64,000 nucleotides of DNA from Chryseobacterium sp. (GTDB lineage: Bacteria; Bacteroidota; Bacteroidia; Flavobacteriales; Weeksellaceae), in contig JAPUEB010000006.1 in NCBI GenBank assembly GCA_027492795.1, forward strand, positions 124,001 to 188,000. Reading direction: 5' to 3'. The translations under genes and the position numbers were made by a program. Of this stretch, positions 50,368-57,773 are shown piece after piece. Each line of letters opens with the position of its first letter. The stretch's first letter is position 1. The notes under the pieces are model-generated. The model was not told the origin of the DNA. It searched no databases and worked only from the letters and a program-made list of their open reading frames with translations.

Positions 50368-51267
50368 CTATTCATTTCCAGTTTTTTGAAAGAGCATTTT
50401 TCTTTTTTTCAAAAAGTAATAAACAGCTCCTCCTATCAATAAAAACGGCCATAGATTCAACAAAAACACAAACATTTTCTGAACCATATAAAATCCGGAT
50501 AGAATTGCAGTTTTGGCTTCGTAAGCGAAATTAATCTGATATTTATTGTCAAAATATTTCGTGTTCGTCACAGGAATTTCGGCAACACGAATTTTTGGTT
50601 CTTTTAGGTAAATCGCAACTGCGCTGTATTTCAAATCATCAGCAAGTGTGATGTTTGCGATTTGTTGCGCATTGTTTTCAGGGAGGTTTTCGTTGGTGAG
50701 TTCCACTTTTTTCTCGTTGTTTTTCATTTTTTCAATCACTTCTCCGGTCTTTTGCGCTTTGCTGATTTCGAGTTGGGCAATTTTGGAATTGTTCGTTACA
50801 TCTTCTGCGTGGATAATTCTGGTGTTGAGAAACAATTTTTTGTCATTTACAAAAGTGAGAAATTCGCCCAGTCTTTCGCTTGGAACACGAACCGTCATCG
50901 AATTATCAGTTTGGTATTTTCGCAAAAGAATTGCCTTGTCATCGGATGTGTTGTAGGTTTCATCGGAAATGATGTTGCTTTTTATTTCGCTGTGAGTTAC
51001 GAATCCGCCGAGATTTTTCAGTTGATTTTCTATGAAAATGGTGGCGTCGTAAACATCTTTTACTTCCATGTTTACATCTGCGGTTTTTACAAATTTTCGG
51101 TCGGGAATTTTTTGCGAAGCAGCGTATGAAATACTGTCGGAAACCGCAGCTGCATCTTTGGAAACAGCAATTTCGGATTGATTTTCTGCAATTTCACCTT
51201 TTTTGCAGGAAAATACGGTCACTAAAATTAAAGAGCCGAGAACGATTTTTGAAGGAACATTTTTCAT
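50368..51267 (-). CDS. DUF4349 family lipoprotein with C-terminal membrane helix
   Basis: 299 residues from ATG 51267 (MKNVPSKIVLGSLILV); lipobox LVTVFSC (Cys21). ATG 51297, ten codons upstream and preceded by GGAG, is a real alternative. A DUF4349 domain follows: FVKTADVNMEVKDVYDATIFIE, GGFVTHSEIKS, SMTVRVPSERLGEFL and a coiled-coil stretch (KIAQLEISKAQKTGEVIEKMKNNEKKVEL cited by position near 165-195). A C-terminal helix (FVFLLNLWPFLLIGGAVYYFL) is followed by basic residues. Such proteins are predicted envelope-anchored; function unknown. Confidence 0.82.
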   Translation of the reverse strand: MKNVPSKIVLGSLILVTVFSCKKGEIAENQSEIAVSKDAAAVSDSISYAASQKIPDRKFVKTADVNMEVKDVYDATIFIENQLKNLGGFVTHSEIKSNIISDETYNTSDDKAILLRKYQTDNSMTVRVPSERLGEFLTFVNDKKLFLNTRIIHAEDVTNNSKIAQLEISKAQKTGEVIEKMKNNEKKVELTNENLPENNAQQIANITLADDLKYSAVAIYLKEPKIRVAEIPVTNTKYFDNKYQINFAYEAKTAILSGFYMVQKMFVFLLNLWPFLLIGGAVYYFLKKRKMLFQKTGNE

Positions 51268-51300
51268 GACGGAAATATTTTTGGGGTTTAACTCCATCAA

Positions 51301-51526
51301 AGCTCCGAGGGAAAATTTTGTAAAGCTTGTAAATAGATTTTATTGTTTTTGTAAAGTTGGTTTTGCAATACAAGCTATTGAAAAACAATGAATTGTAAAA
51401 ACAGTTTGAATAAAATCGTCTCGAAATCGAAGATTCGGCGTAGTGAATGCACGAATGTTTATTGATACATTAAGTTCGTTGAATCTGCAGGTTTTTAATA
51501 AAAATTGAAATGCGGAAAAATTCTTA
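51301..51526. other. Intergenic region without gene
   Basis: 226 bases between the DUF4349 start and the sensor kinase stop. It holds a partial GAATGCACGAAT repeat (51444-51455) and no reading frame or clear promoter. Confidence 0.5.
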
Positions 51527-54436
51527 TTACAAAATTTCTTCAAATGGAATTTCAATACAAACTTTGTGTCCTTTTCTTTCAGAATCCGGAAACGCAACGC
51601 TTTCGGAAATCTTGTAATTTTCTACCGTAGAATTTTTATTGAGGATTTCAAAACGCTCACGGATCATTTTTATTCCCTTGGAAGCGTGTTTGCTTTGGGT
51701 TCGGTTCATGTCTTTTCCTACGCCGTTATCAATGATTTGGATGAAAAGGTTTTCGTCGTTTTTAGAAAAGGTCAATTGTATTTTCCCGTCGTTGGTTCGC
51801 AATGGTGAAACGCCGTGTAGAATTGCATTTTCGATGAACGGCTGTATCATCATATTCGGAATTTTTATTGATTCTTTAGAAATTTCGGGTTCTACTTCTA
51901 TTTCGAATGCAAAATTTTGGAAACGCAACTGCTCCAGTTCCACATACATTTTCAGACGGTTGATTTCGGAATCTATGGTGAGAAAGGATTTGTCGGCGTG
52001 GTTCAGAACTTCGCGGGTTAGTTTTGCAAATTTTGCCAAATATTCGCTGCCCTTTTCCTTTTGATTGGAGTTGATGAAATACTGTATCGCATTCAAAGCG
52101 TTGAATACAAAATGCGGATTCATCATCGCAAAAAGTGCTTGTTGGCGGAGTTCTAGGATTTTGTTTTCGGTTTCGAGCCTGTTTTTCTGCTGTTTTTCAT
52201 TTTTTTGAAAATAGTAGAGCAGAAATGCAAATATCACAAAAAGAGGAATAAAACTCGCTATCAAAACGAACCACCAAGTTGCATAAAAAGGAGCCTGTTT
52301 TTTGATGTTGATTTGATACAGATTCCAGCCGGAATTGATGTTGCGGATTTGTATTTCGAGGAGGTGATTTCCGGAGGAAAGCGATGGAAAATCAAGATAG
52401 GAGTTGGATGTATTGTTCCATGCAGAACCATCAATTCGATATTGTATAATCATGTTTTTTGGTGAAACATAATTCTGAATATTCATATAAACCTTTAGGA
52501 AATCTTCATCGTGCTTCATTTCGATGGAATTTTTCAGCACCGGTTCATCTTCTCTGGACGTTTTGTAGGAAAAATTCAGGATTTTCGGTTTTTCTGCCAT
52601 TTTATCGGTTTCTTCAAGAGGAATTTTCGTGATACCGTTTTTGGTGGCAACGTAAAGGTAATCTTCCAGAAAAAGAACGTCATTCACTTCATTGTCTGTA
52701 AGTAGATTGTGCTGATTGAAGACGCGGCTTCCGTTTTCTTTATCAATTTTAAACAAGCCATTTTGTGCGCACAGCCAAATTTGATTTCCACGCGGAATTA
52801 TTTTGTTTACATAGCCGAAATATTTTGTGTTTACGGATTTTATGGAGTCGGTAACTTTTTCGTTCACCATTGTATAAAGCGTATTGCCAGTAGTGAGAAG
52901 CAGCGTTTTTTCGTCTTTTTTGGCAACTGCGGAAATGAAGTCTTTTGTTTTAAAATCTAAAGTTTTTAAGAGATGAATATCGAAAAGCGTGTCTTTTTCT
53001 TTCACAAAATCCAAAATCCGGATTTTTTTACCGTTGTTGTAAAGAACGCCATTTTTGTAGGGTAATAAATTTTGAACCCTGTCAATATAATTAGTTAAGG
53101 CATAATTAATTCCATTTACAATTACCTTTTCTTTGAAGTGAAATCTTTGTTTCTTATTGGTAACCAAAATGGTATTTTTGCTGTGGGAGATCGTGAAGTT
53201 TTTATAGCTGAAAGGATTATAGCCCCAAATTGCAGGAATATTTTTATAAAAATTTTTATAATATCCTGCTTTTGAAATTCCCGTTTTTACGCTGATAATA
53301 GGTTCGGAATCCAATGTTGAAAGCAGCATTTCATTCTGTTCTATTACGCTTTCGTGGGTTAAGGAATCGTTTTTTATTTTGTAAATATTAAAACGAGATG
53401 CGGTAAGCAACCCAAGTTTTGGGTGCTGCATAAAAGAGTTGAAATTTTGCTCTGTTTTTCCCGAGAACATGAGTTTTACTTTCGGATTGTTGATTAGGAA
53501 AAGACCTTTGTCGAAAGTAGAAATCCAAATTCTCCCTTTGGAATCGGAGAACATATTGTCCACATTTTGGTTGGGCGAAAGACTGAGAAGCGGGGAATAA
53601 TTTACCAGTTTATCGTTTTCCAGTTTGTATAAGCCGCTGCGTTGGAAATTGATCCACAAATCATCGTTTGCGTCCAACATTAGGTGGTATTTTTTTGTTT
53701 CGGTTATTTCGTAGGGGATCTTGATGTTTTGAAGGAGTTTACTCTGAAAATCTGCCCTAATGATTTTATTTTTCACCAAATAAATCATGTCATTTTTTCT
53801 GAAAATTACATTGTAAAAATAGTCTTCAGTTTTTGGGAAAACTGCGCTTCTATTTCCAAAATAGGCATTTCCGTTTTTTGTGGTAATGAGTTGATTATTT
53901 TGAAAATAGAAGGGTAAAATCTTGGGATATTCTTTTTTGTAGTTGGAAAGTAAGTTATAGGTGTTTTTGTAATTTTTAAGATTATATTGATGTATCGAAA
54001 CCGTCGGAAATCCTTTATAATCTAATAAGGCACCTCCGAAAGGTCTTCTTACGAAAAGAGTTTTTTCGTCGGCAAAAAGCTCCAAATCATTTCCAAAGAA
54101 AACACCAGTATCGGTGAATTTTCTTCCATCGAATTTTTGAATCATTCCGTTGTAGCAGTTTAGATAAACATCGCCGTTTTTCGCCACGTGTAGCGAGGTA
54201 ACATAAGGATTGAAAAGTCCGTCTTTTACCGTGTAATTTCTAAAATTTGTTCCGTTGAAAACCGAAAGTCCGTTATCTGTCCCGATGAGGATATTGCCGT
54301 TTTTGTCTTCTTTTACATCGTAAATGGTGTTGTTTGGAAGACCGTCTTCCATGGTGAACTGGCGGTAAAATAGTTGTTGCTGCGCATTCCCAAAAACACA
54401 CAGCAACAAAAAAATAGTATGGATGAAATTTTTCAA
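51527..54436 (-). CDS. Sensor histidine kinase with beta-propeller ligand domain (LytS/YehU-type)
   Basis: 969 residues: signal peptide (to about 18, GNAQQQ), then a two-component regulator propeller (about 20-610) of repeated blade motifs such as NGNILIGTDNGLSVFNG, KNGDVYLNCYNGMI and SDSKGRIWISTFDKGLFLIN. Next come a Y_Y_Y-like immunoglobulin domain (about 640-715), one membrane helix (about 727-750) and a His_kinase domain with NPHFVFNALNAIQYF (phospho-His) and a GHKL ATPase part (DNGVGKD, GIKMIRERFEIL). It lacks its own receiver or HTH domain, so signals pass to a separate regulator. The response regulator 54855 lies upstream on the same strand. Confidence 0.92.
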   Translation of the reverse strand: MKNFIHTIFLLLCVFGNAQQQLFYRQFTMEDGLPNNTIYDVKEDKNGNILIGTDNGLSVFNGTNFRNYTVKDGLFNPYVTSLHVAKNGDVYLNCYNGMIQKFDGRKFTDTGVFFGNDLELFADEKTLFVRRPFGGALLDYKGFPTVSIHQYNLKNYKNTYNLLSNYKKEYPKILPFYFQNNQLITTKNGNAYFGNRSAVFPKTEDYFYNVIFRKNDMIYLVKNKIIRADFQSKLLQNIKIPYEITETKKYHLMLDANDDLWINFQRSGLYKLENDKLVNYSPLLSLSPNQNVDNMFSDSKGRIWISTFDKGLFLINNPKVKLMFSGKTEQNFNSFMQHPKLGLLTASRFNIYKIKNDSLTHESVIEQNEMLLSTLDSEPIISVKTGISKAGYYKNFYKNIPAIWGYNPFSYKNFTISHSKNTILVTNKKQRFHFKEKVIVNGINYALTNYIDRVQNLLPYKNGVLYNNGKKIRILDFVKEKDTLFDIHLLKTLDFKTKDFISAVAKKDEKTLLLTTGNTLYTMVNEKVTDSIKSVNTKYFGYVNKIIPRGNQIWLCAQNGLFKIDKENGSRVFNQHNLLTDNEVNDVLFLEDYLYVATKNGITKIPLEETDKMAEKPKILNFSYKTSREDEPVLKNSIEMKHDEDFLKVYMNIQNYVSPKNMIIQYRIDGSAWNNTSNSYLDFPSLSSGNHLLEIQIRNINSGWNLYQINIKKQAPFYATWWFVLIASFIPLFVIFAFLLYYFQKNEKQQKNRLETENKILELRQQALFAMMNPHFVFNALNAIQYFINSNQKEKGSEYLAKFAKLTREVLNHADKSFLTIDSEINRLKMYVELEQLRFQNFAFEIEVEPEISKESIKIPNMMIQPFIENAILHGVSPLRTNDGKIQLTFSKNDENLFIQIIDNGVGKDMNRTQSKHASKGIKMIRERFEILNKNSTVENYKISESVAFPDSERKGHKVCIEIPFEEIL

Positions 54437-54854
54437 ATTTTCTTATGATGATTAGCCTCCATAAAACTTCGCCAAAGTTATGCTTTCATGCAGATTAATA
54501 CGGTAAATATTAATAAAATAGTCTATTTTGGTTTTATCGTTTGATGTTTTCGGTATCGTTCTTCTTTTTTTCTTGTTTTTTAAATTTGTAACACCGAAGG
54601 TGTGGCATTATTGTAGAATTAGCATTCAGAAACCGTTTAGAACTCCGAAGGAGTGACATTGTTGTCAAAACACGATTAATTTCACCACTTCGTGGTTTTA
54701 TTTTCATTAATTGCTCATATTTTATAATAGTGCCACCTCTTCGAGGTTGGTTTTAGTTAATTGGTAAGGGTTTGATACGGGCATTATTTGTTTTTTTTAC
54801 CAATTGAGAAGAGTTCAATTTGCCAACTTTACAATTTGGGCAAGGTTGATTATT
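54437..54854. other. 418-base gap with four GAA-loop mini-hairpins
   Basis: Between the response regulator and the sensor kinase gene. It contains four 13-base hairpins with a common pattern (54591, 54642, 54684, 54735) and, near 54473-54480, a minus-strand TAACTTTG that could be the kinase -7 element. No gene is visible. Confidence 0.6.
54591..54747. repeat. Array of four mini-hairpins ACnnC-GAA-GnnGT
   Basis: ACACCGAAGGTGT (54591-54603), ACTCCGAAGGAGT (54642-54654), ACCACTTCGTGGT (54684-54696) and ACCTCTTCGAGGT (54735-54747). Read on the appropriate strand, all have five-base stems closing a GAA loop, the stem bases changing in compensating pairs. The first two and last two face each other. 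Flanks also share a (G)rCATTrTTGT-like stretch. Confidence 0.7.
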
Positions 54855-55553
54855 TCAATTCATTTTGTCTTTCAGTTCTTTCAGATTTCTCCTAGAAACT
54901 GGGATTTTTGTTCGGTTACTCATTTCTATTGAGTTGATTTCCATTGACGAAAATTTCTGCACGTGCGAAAGATTTACCAAAAAAGACTTGTGGGCGCGGT
55001 AAAACTTGTCCTGCAAAGTGTCTTCAAAATGTTTTAAGGTTTTTGAAAGTACCACTGTTCTTCCGTCCGACAAATATACTTTGCAAATATTGTCGATTCC
55101 TTGGATGTAGATTATTTCATCGGGAAGCACGAAAATTTTTCCTCCGCTGAAGCTTAACGTGATTTTTTGGTTCAGGAACTTCTGTTTTTCCTCCATCCTT
55201 GCGATGGTTTTTTCCACGGCGGCTTTCAGTTCGTCAAGCAAAATGGGCTTCAAAATGTAGTCTATTGCCGATTCTTTGATGGCTTTTATGGCGAAATTGT
55301 CGTAAGCCGTAACGAAAATGACTTCAAATTTTCTTTCAGGGAATTCTTCTAAAAACTGAAAACCGTCTTTTCCGGGCATCATGATATCGAGGAACACCAA
55401 ATCCACCTTGTTTTTTTCCATAAAGTAAATGGCGTCATCGGCATTGGAAAAAAGTGAAACCACCTCCACTTCAGGAATGTTTTCACGAACGATCAAATCC
55501 AGATTCCGCAGGTTGAAGTGTTCATCATCAATAATAATGGATTTGAGTTTCAT
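54855..55553 (-). CDS. LytTR-family response regulator
   Basis: 232 residues: receiver domain (1-120) with acidic pocket IIIDDEHFN, phospho-acceptor in VDLVFLDIMMPG (Asp54 or so), FVTAYDN and ILKPI (Lys), then a LytTR DNA-binding domain (about 130-232) with FVLPDEIIYIQGIDNICKVYLSDGR, LQDKFYRAHKSFLVNLSHV and IPVSRRNLKELKD. Same strand as the propeller kinase, 418 bases apart, so they form a likely two-component pair. The target is unknown; the tandem lipoproteins just upstream are candidates by position only. Confidence 0.93.
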   Translation of the reverse strand: MKLKSIIIDDEHFNLRNLDLIVRENIPEVEVVSLFSNADDAIYFMEKNKVDLVFLDIMMPGKDGFQFLEEFPERKFEVIFVTAYDNFAIKAIKESAIDYILKPILLDELKAAVEKTIARMEEKQKFLNQKITLSFSGGKIFVLPDEIIYIQGIDNICKVYLSDGRTVVLSKTLKHFEDTLQDKFYRAHKSFLVNLSHVQKFSSMEINSIEMSNRTKIPVSRRNLKELKDKMN

Positions 55554-55604
55554 GGTTAAAAATTTTTATTAAAATTACTAATTATTTTGAAAAAAGTTGT
55601 GTTT

Positions 55605-56357
55605 TTAAGGGCAGGTAAAAGTAAATCTGTAAATATCTGTTCCGTTTGATCCCGTTACTTTGTCCATAAGATTTTGTGCAGTATAAGTGTACGTAAAATT
55701 CTCTACGGTTCCGTTGCAATGTGTGGTTTGGGATAGCATATTTTTGCTCATAAACCGCACATCAAGATAATCGTCCTCAAACACATTTTGATATTCAAAA
55801 AATGGAAAATAATTGTTGAAATTATTTACCTTATTCAAATCGTAGGTGTAATTGATGGTGCAATCCAGTGTATTGTCAGAAAGGTAAGTCTTAAGTTGGG
55901 TAATATTTTCACCAGTCCAAGTGTAAACTCCTTTTTCGCCTGCAACCCCGTTTTGATCAATATATTGAGATTGCTGAAGTTTTCCGGATGAATAGGTGTT
56001 TACATGCTTTCCATTATAATTGTAGGTGCCTCCATAATATTCATAATAAAGCATTTGTGAAACTAATCCTCCACTAATTGTATATTCTTCTTTGAAATAT
56101 GGAAGATTGTTTTGAAAATATTCTTTTTGTGTAAGGTAGCCATCACTGTTGTAGGTGTAATATACCGTGCTTACTGCGTTGGTCATTTGAGCCATTCGTC
56201 CTTGAGTATCGTAAACTACGGTGTATTGTGGGATTCCAGAAAGGTCGAATGTTGCTGTGGTCATTCTACAACTTATCGGAATTGGCTCTGGTGCAGGTTC
56301 TTGTCTACATGCTAATAAACTGAATGCAGCCATTGTAGCAATAATAATTTTTTTCAT
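55605..56357 (-). CDS. YD-like repeat lipoprotein, tandem copy 1
   Basis: 250 residues with lipoprotein signal (MAAFSLLACRQEPAPEP; Cys17). The body is a run of YD-like beta-hairpin repeats: YTVVYDTQGRMAQM, VYYTYNSDGYLTQKEYF, EYTISGGLVSQMLYY, VNTYSSGKLQQSQYID, YTWTGENITQLKTY, ending YRFTFTCP. It is related along its whole length to the 56402 gene, 44 bases away on the same strand, by tandem duplication. Function not known; such repeats are common in secreted and surface proteins. Confidence 0.8.
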   Translation of the reverse strand: MKKIIIATMAAFSLLACRQEPAPEPIPISCRMTTATFDLSGIPQYTVVYDTQGRMAQMTNAVSTVYYTYNSDGYLTQKEYFQNNLPYFKEEYTISGGLVSQMLYYEYYGGTYNYNGKHVNTYSSGKLQQSQYIDQNGVAGEKGVYTWTGENITQLKTYLSDNTLDCTINYTYDLNKVNNFNNYFPFFEYQNVFEDDYLDVRFMSKNMLSQTTHCNGTVENFTYTYTAQNLMDKVTGSNGTDIYRFTFTCP

Positions 56358-56401
56358 TTTTTGTGATTTTTGTTGATTTTATTTTAAAACATAGTGGTTT
56401 T

Positions 56402-57154
56402 TTATTGGCAATTGTAAGTAAAACGATAGTAATCTTGACCGTTTCCGGTTCCTGTTGCTTTATTCATAAGATCTGTAGATGTGAAGGTATTGCTGAAGTT
56501 CTCAATACTGTTGTCGCAGTATTTTGTTTGTGTTAAAACATTTTTGCTCAAAAATCTTACATCTAGCCATTTTGCGCGGTGTACGTTCTGAAACTCGAAA
56601 TCTGGATAAACATTGTTGAAAGTGTTAACTCTAGATAAATCATAGGTATAGAAAATAGAACAATTATAAACGCCAGTTCCATGATATGTCTTTATTTCTG
56701 TAATATTGTCGCCAGTCCAGATGTATTCTGCATATTCTTCTGGCTCACCATTAACACCGAAATAACTCATTTTTTGTATTCTACCTCCACTATAGGTAAA
56801 AGTTTGTTTTCCGTGATAAACGTAGGTTGTACCATCGTATTTGTATAGTTTTTGTTCGGTAATTTGCCCGTTGTTTTCGGTATAAATGTATTTGTCATCT
56901 GGCAAACCGTAACATAAATACTCCTTCTCGGACGGTAACCCAGAATTAGAATAAATATATTTCACAGATCTGATGGTGCCGTTCATGCTTGAAATCTTAT
57001 TATTGGAATATCCAACGTTAAATGTTTCGTTTCCGTTGTAATCAAAATACGCGGTCGCAAGTTTGCAATCTGTTGCTTGTGGATCTGGAGCTGGATCTTG
57101 TCTGCAGGAAACTATTGATAAAAATGTGATTCCTGCCATTATAAAATTTTTCAT
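56402..57154 (-). CDS. YD-like repeat lipoprotein, tandem copy 2
   Basis: 250 residues, same length and plan as the 55605 protein: lipoprotein signal (FLSIVSCRQDPAPDP; Cys17), FNVGYSNNKISSMNG, KYIYSNSGLPSEKEYLCYG, KYIYTENNGQITEQKLYKYDG, KQTFTYSGGRIQKMSYFGVNG, AEYIWTGDNITEIKTYHG, and the C-terminal YRFTYNCQ. Conserved Cys pairs occur in the N-terminal strand, CxSIxYTYDL-like region and the end. It follows the lipocalin-like gene by 18 bases. Confidence 0.8.
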   Translation of the reverse strand: MKNFIMAGITFLSIVSCRQDPAPDPQATDCKLATAYFDYNGNETFNVGYSNNKISSMNGTIRSVKYIYSNSGLPSEKEYLCYGLPDDKYIYTENNGQITEQKLYKYDGTTYVYHGKQTFTYSGGRIQKMSYFGVNGEPEEYAEYIWTGDNITEIKTYHGTGVYNCSIFYTYDLSRVNTFNNVYPDFEFQNVHRAKWLDVRFLSKNVLTQTKYCDNSIENFSNTFTSTDLMNKATGTGNGQDYYRFTYNCQ

Positions 57155-57172
57155 TTTTTTATATTCTTAAAA

Positions 57173-57637
57173 TTAATGTATAGCTTTTACTGTCATTTTT
57201 GTATAAGTTCCCCCTGTCGAAGTGAAATCCATCACCATTGAGTATCTAAAGGTAGTTTCTGTAAGTTCCAAGATTTCATACTGCCATATAATGCCGTTTC
57301 CCTGTTGGTAATTGATGGCATTTTGGGAAGAATTCGTCCAAGACCATGTGGTGGAAGTGCTTTGTTCGCCACCACAAATTTGCGGGCCAAAATTAATGTA
57401 GCCGGTTCCGTTGGTGTTGAAGGTTTCGCAATTATCCAAATCGCAGTTGGCAATTTGTTCTGTACCGTTATCTACCCCGTCTTTTGTAGTATCAACAATT
57501 CTGGAAACCGGTCTCCAACATTGCGATGAGCAAAGAAGTTCTTCTTTGGTTTTCTTTTTTTCATCATCCTCTTCTCTACAAGATTGAATGATGGTGGCAG
57601 TTGCCATTGCTGCAAGTATTAAAAATTTTGTTTTCAT
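57173..57637 (-). CDS. Lipocalin-like lipoprotein
   Basis: 154 residues with lipobox IIQSC (Cys20), then an acidic-basic linker (REEDDEKKKTKEELL), the Cys-rich part LCSSQCWRPVSRIVDTTKDG and a beta-rich domain ending TFRYSMVMDFTSTGGTYTKMTVKAI. Resembles lipocalin-like DUF proteins with the W-x-P-V start of a short barrel. Six or more Cys suggest disulfides. First gene of the probable three-lipoprotein unit with the tandem YD proteins. Confidence 0.72.
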   Translation of the reverse strand: MKTKFLILAAMATATIIQSCREEDDEKKKTKEELLCSSQCWRPVSRIVDTTKDGVDNGTEQIANCDLDNCETFNTNGTGYINFGPQICGGEQSTSTTWSWTNSSQNAINYQQGNGIIWQYEILELTETTFRYSMVMDFTSTGGTYTKMTVKAIH

Positions 57638-57724
57638 CTTTTGTATTTTTTAAAATTCTTACTCAAAGTTGCGAAACAGGTTTTTGAATAAAGAAAAAAT
57701 CAAGATTTCGGTGCAGTTTTGCAA

Positions 57725-57761
57725 GGAAAAGGGAAACGCACGATTATTTGATGCGTTTCCC
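57725..57761 (-). terminator. Terminator of the 57774 T9SS gene
   Basis: Minus strand: GGGAAACGCA / TGCGTTTCCC stem with an 11-base loop followed by TTTTCCTT, 13 bases after the stop. Confidence 0.8.
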
Positions 57762-57773
57762 AAGGGTTTTCAA

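Noticed and set aside
54591-54747. Possible CRISPR array
   Set aside because: Repeats are 13-base hairpins with different sequences and opposing orientation; spacing is uneven and no cas genes are present.
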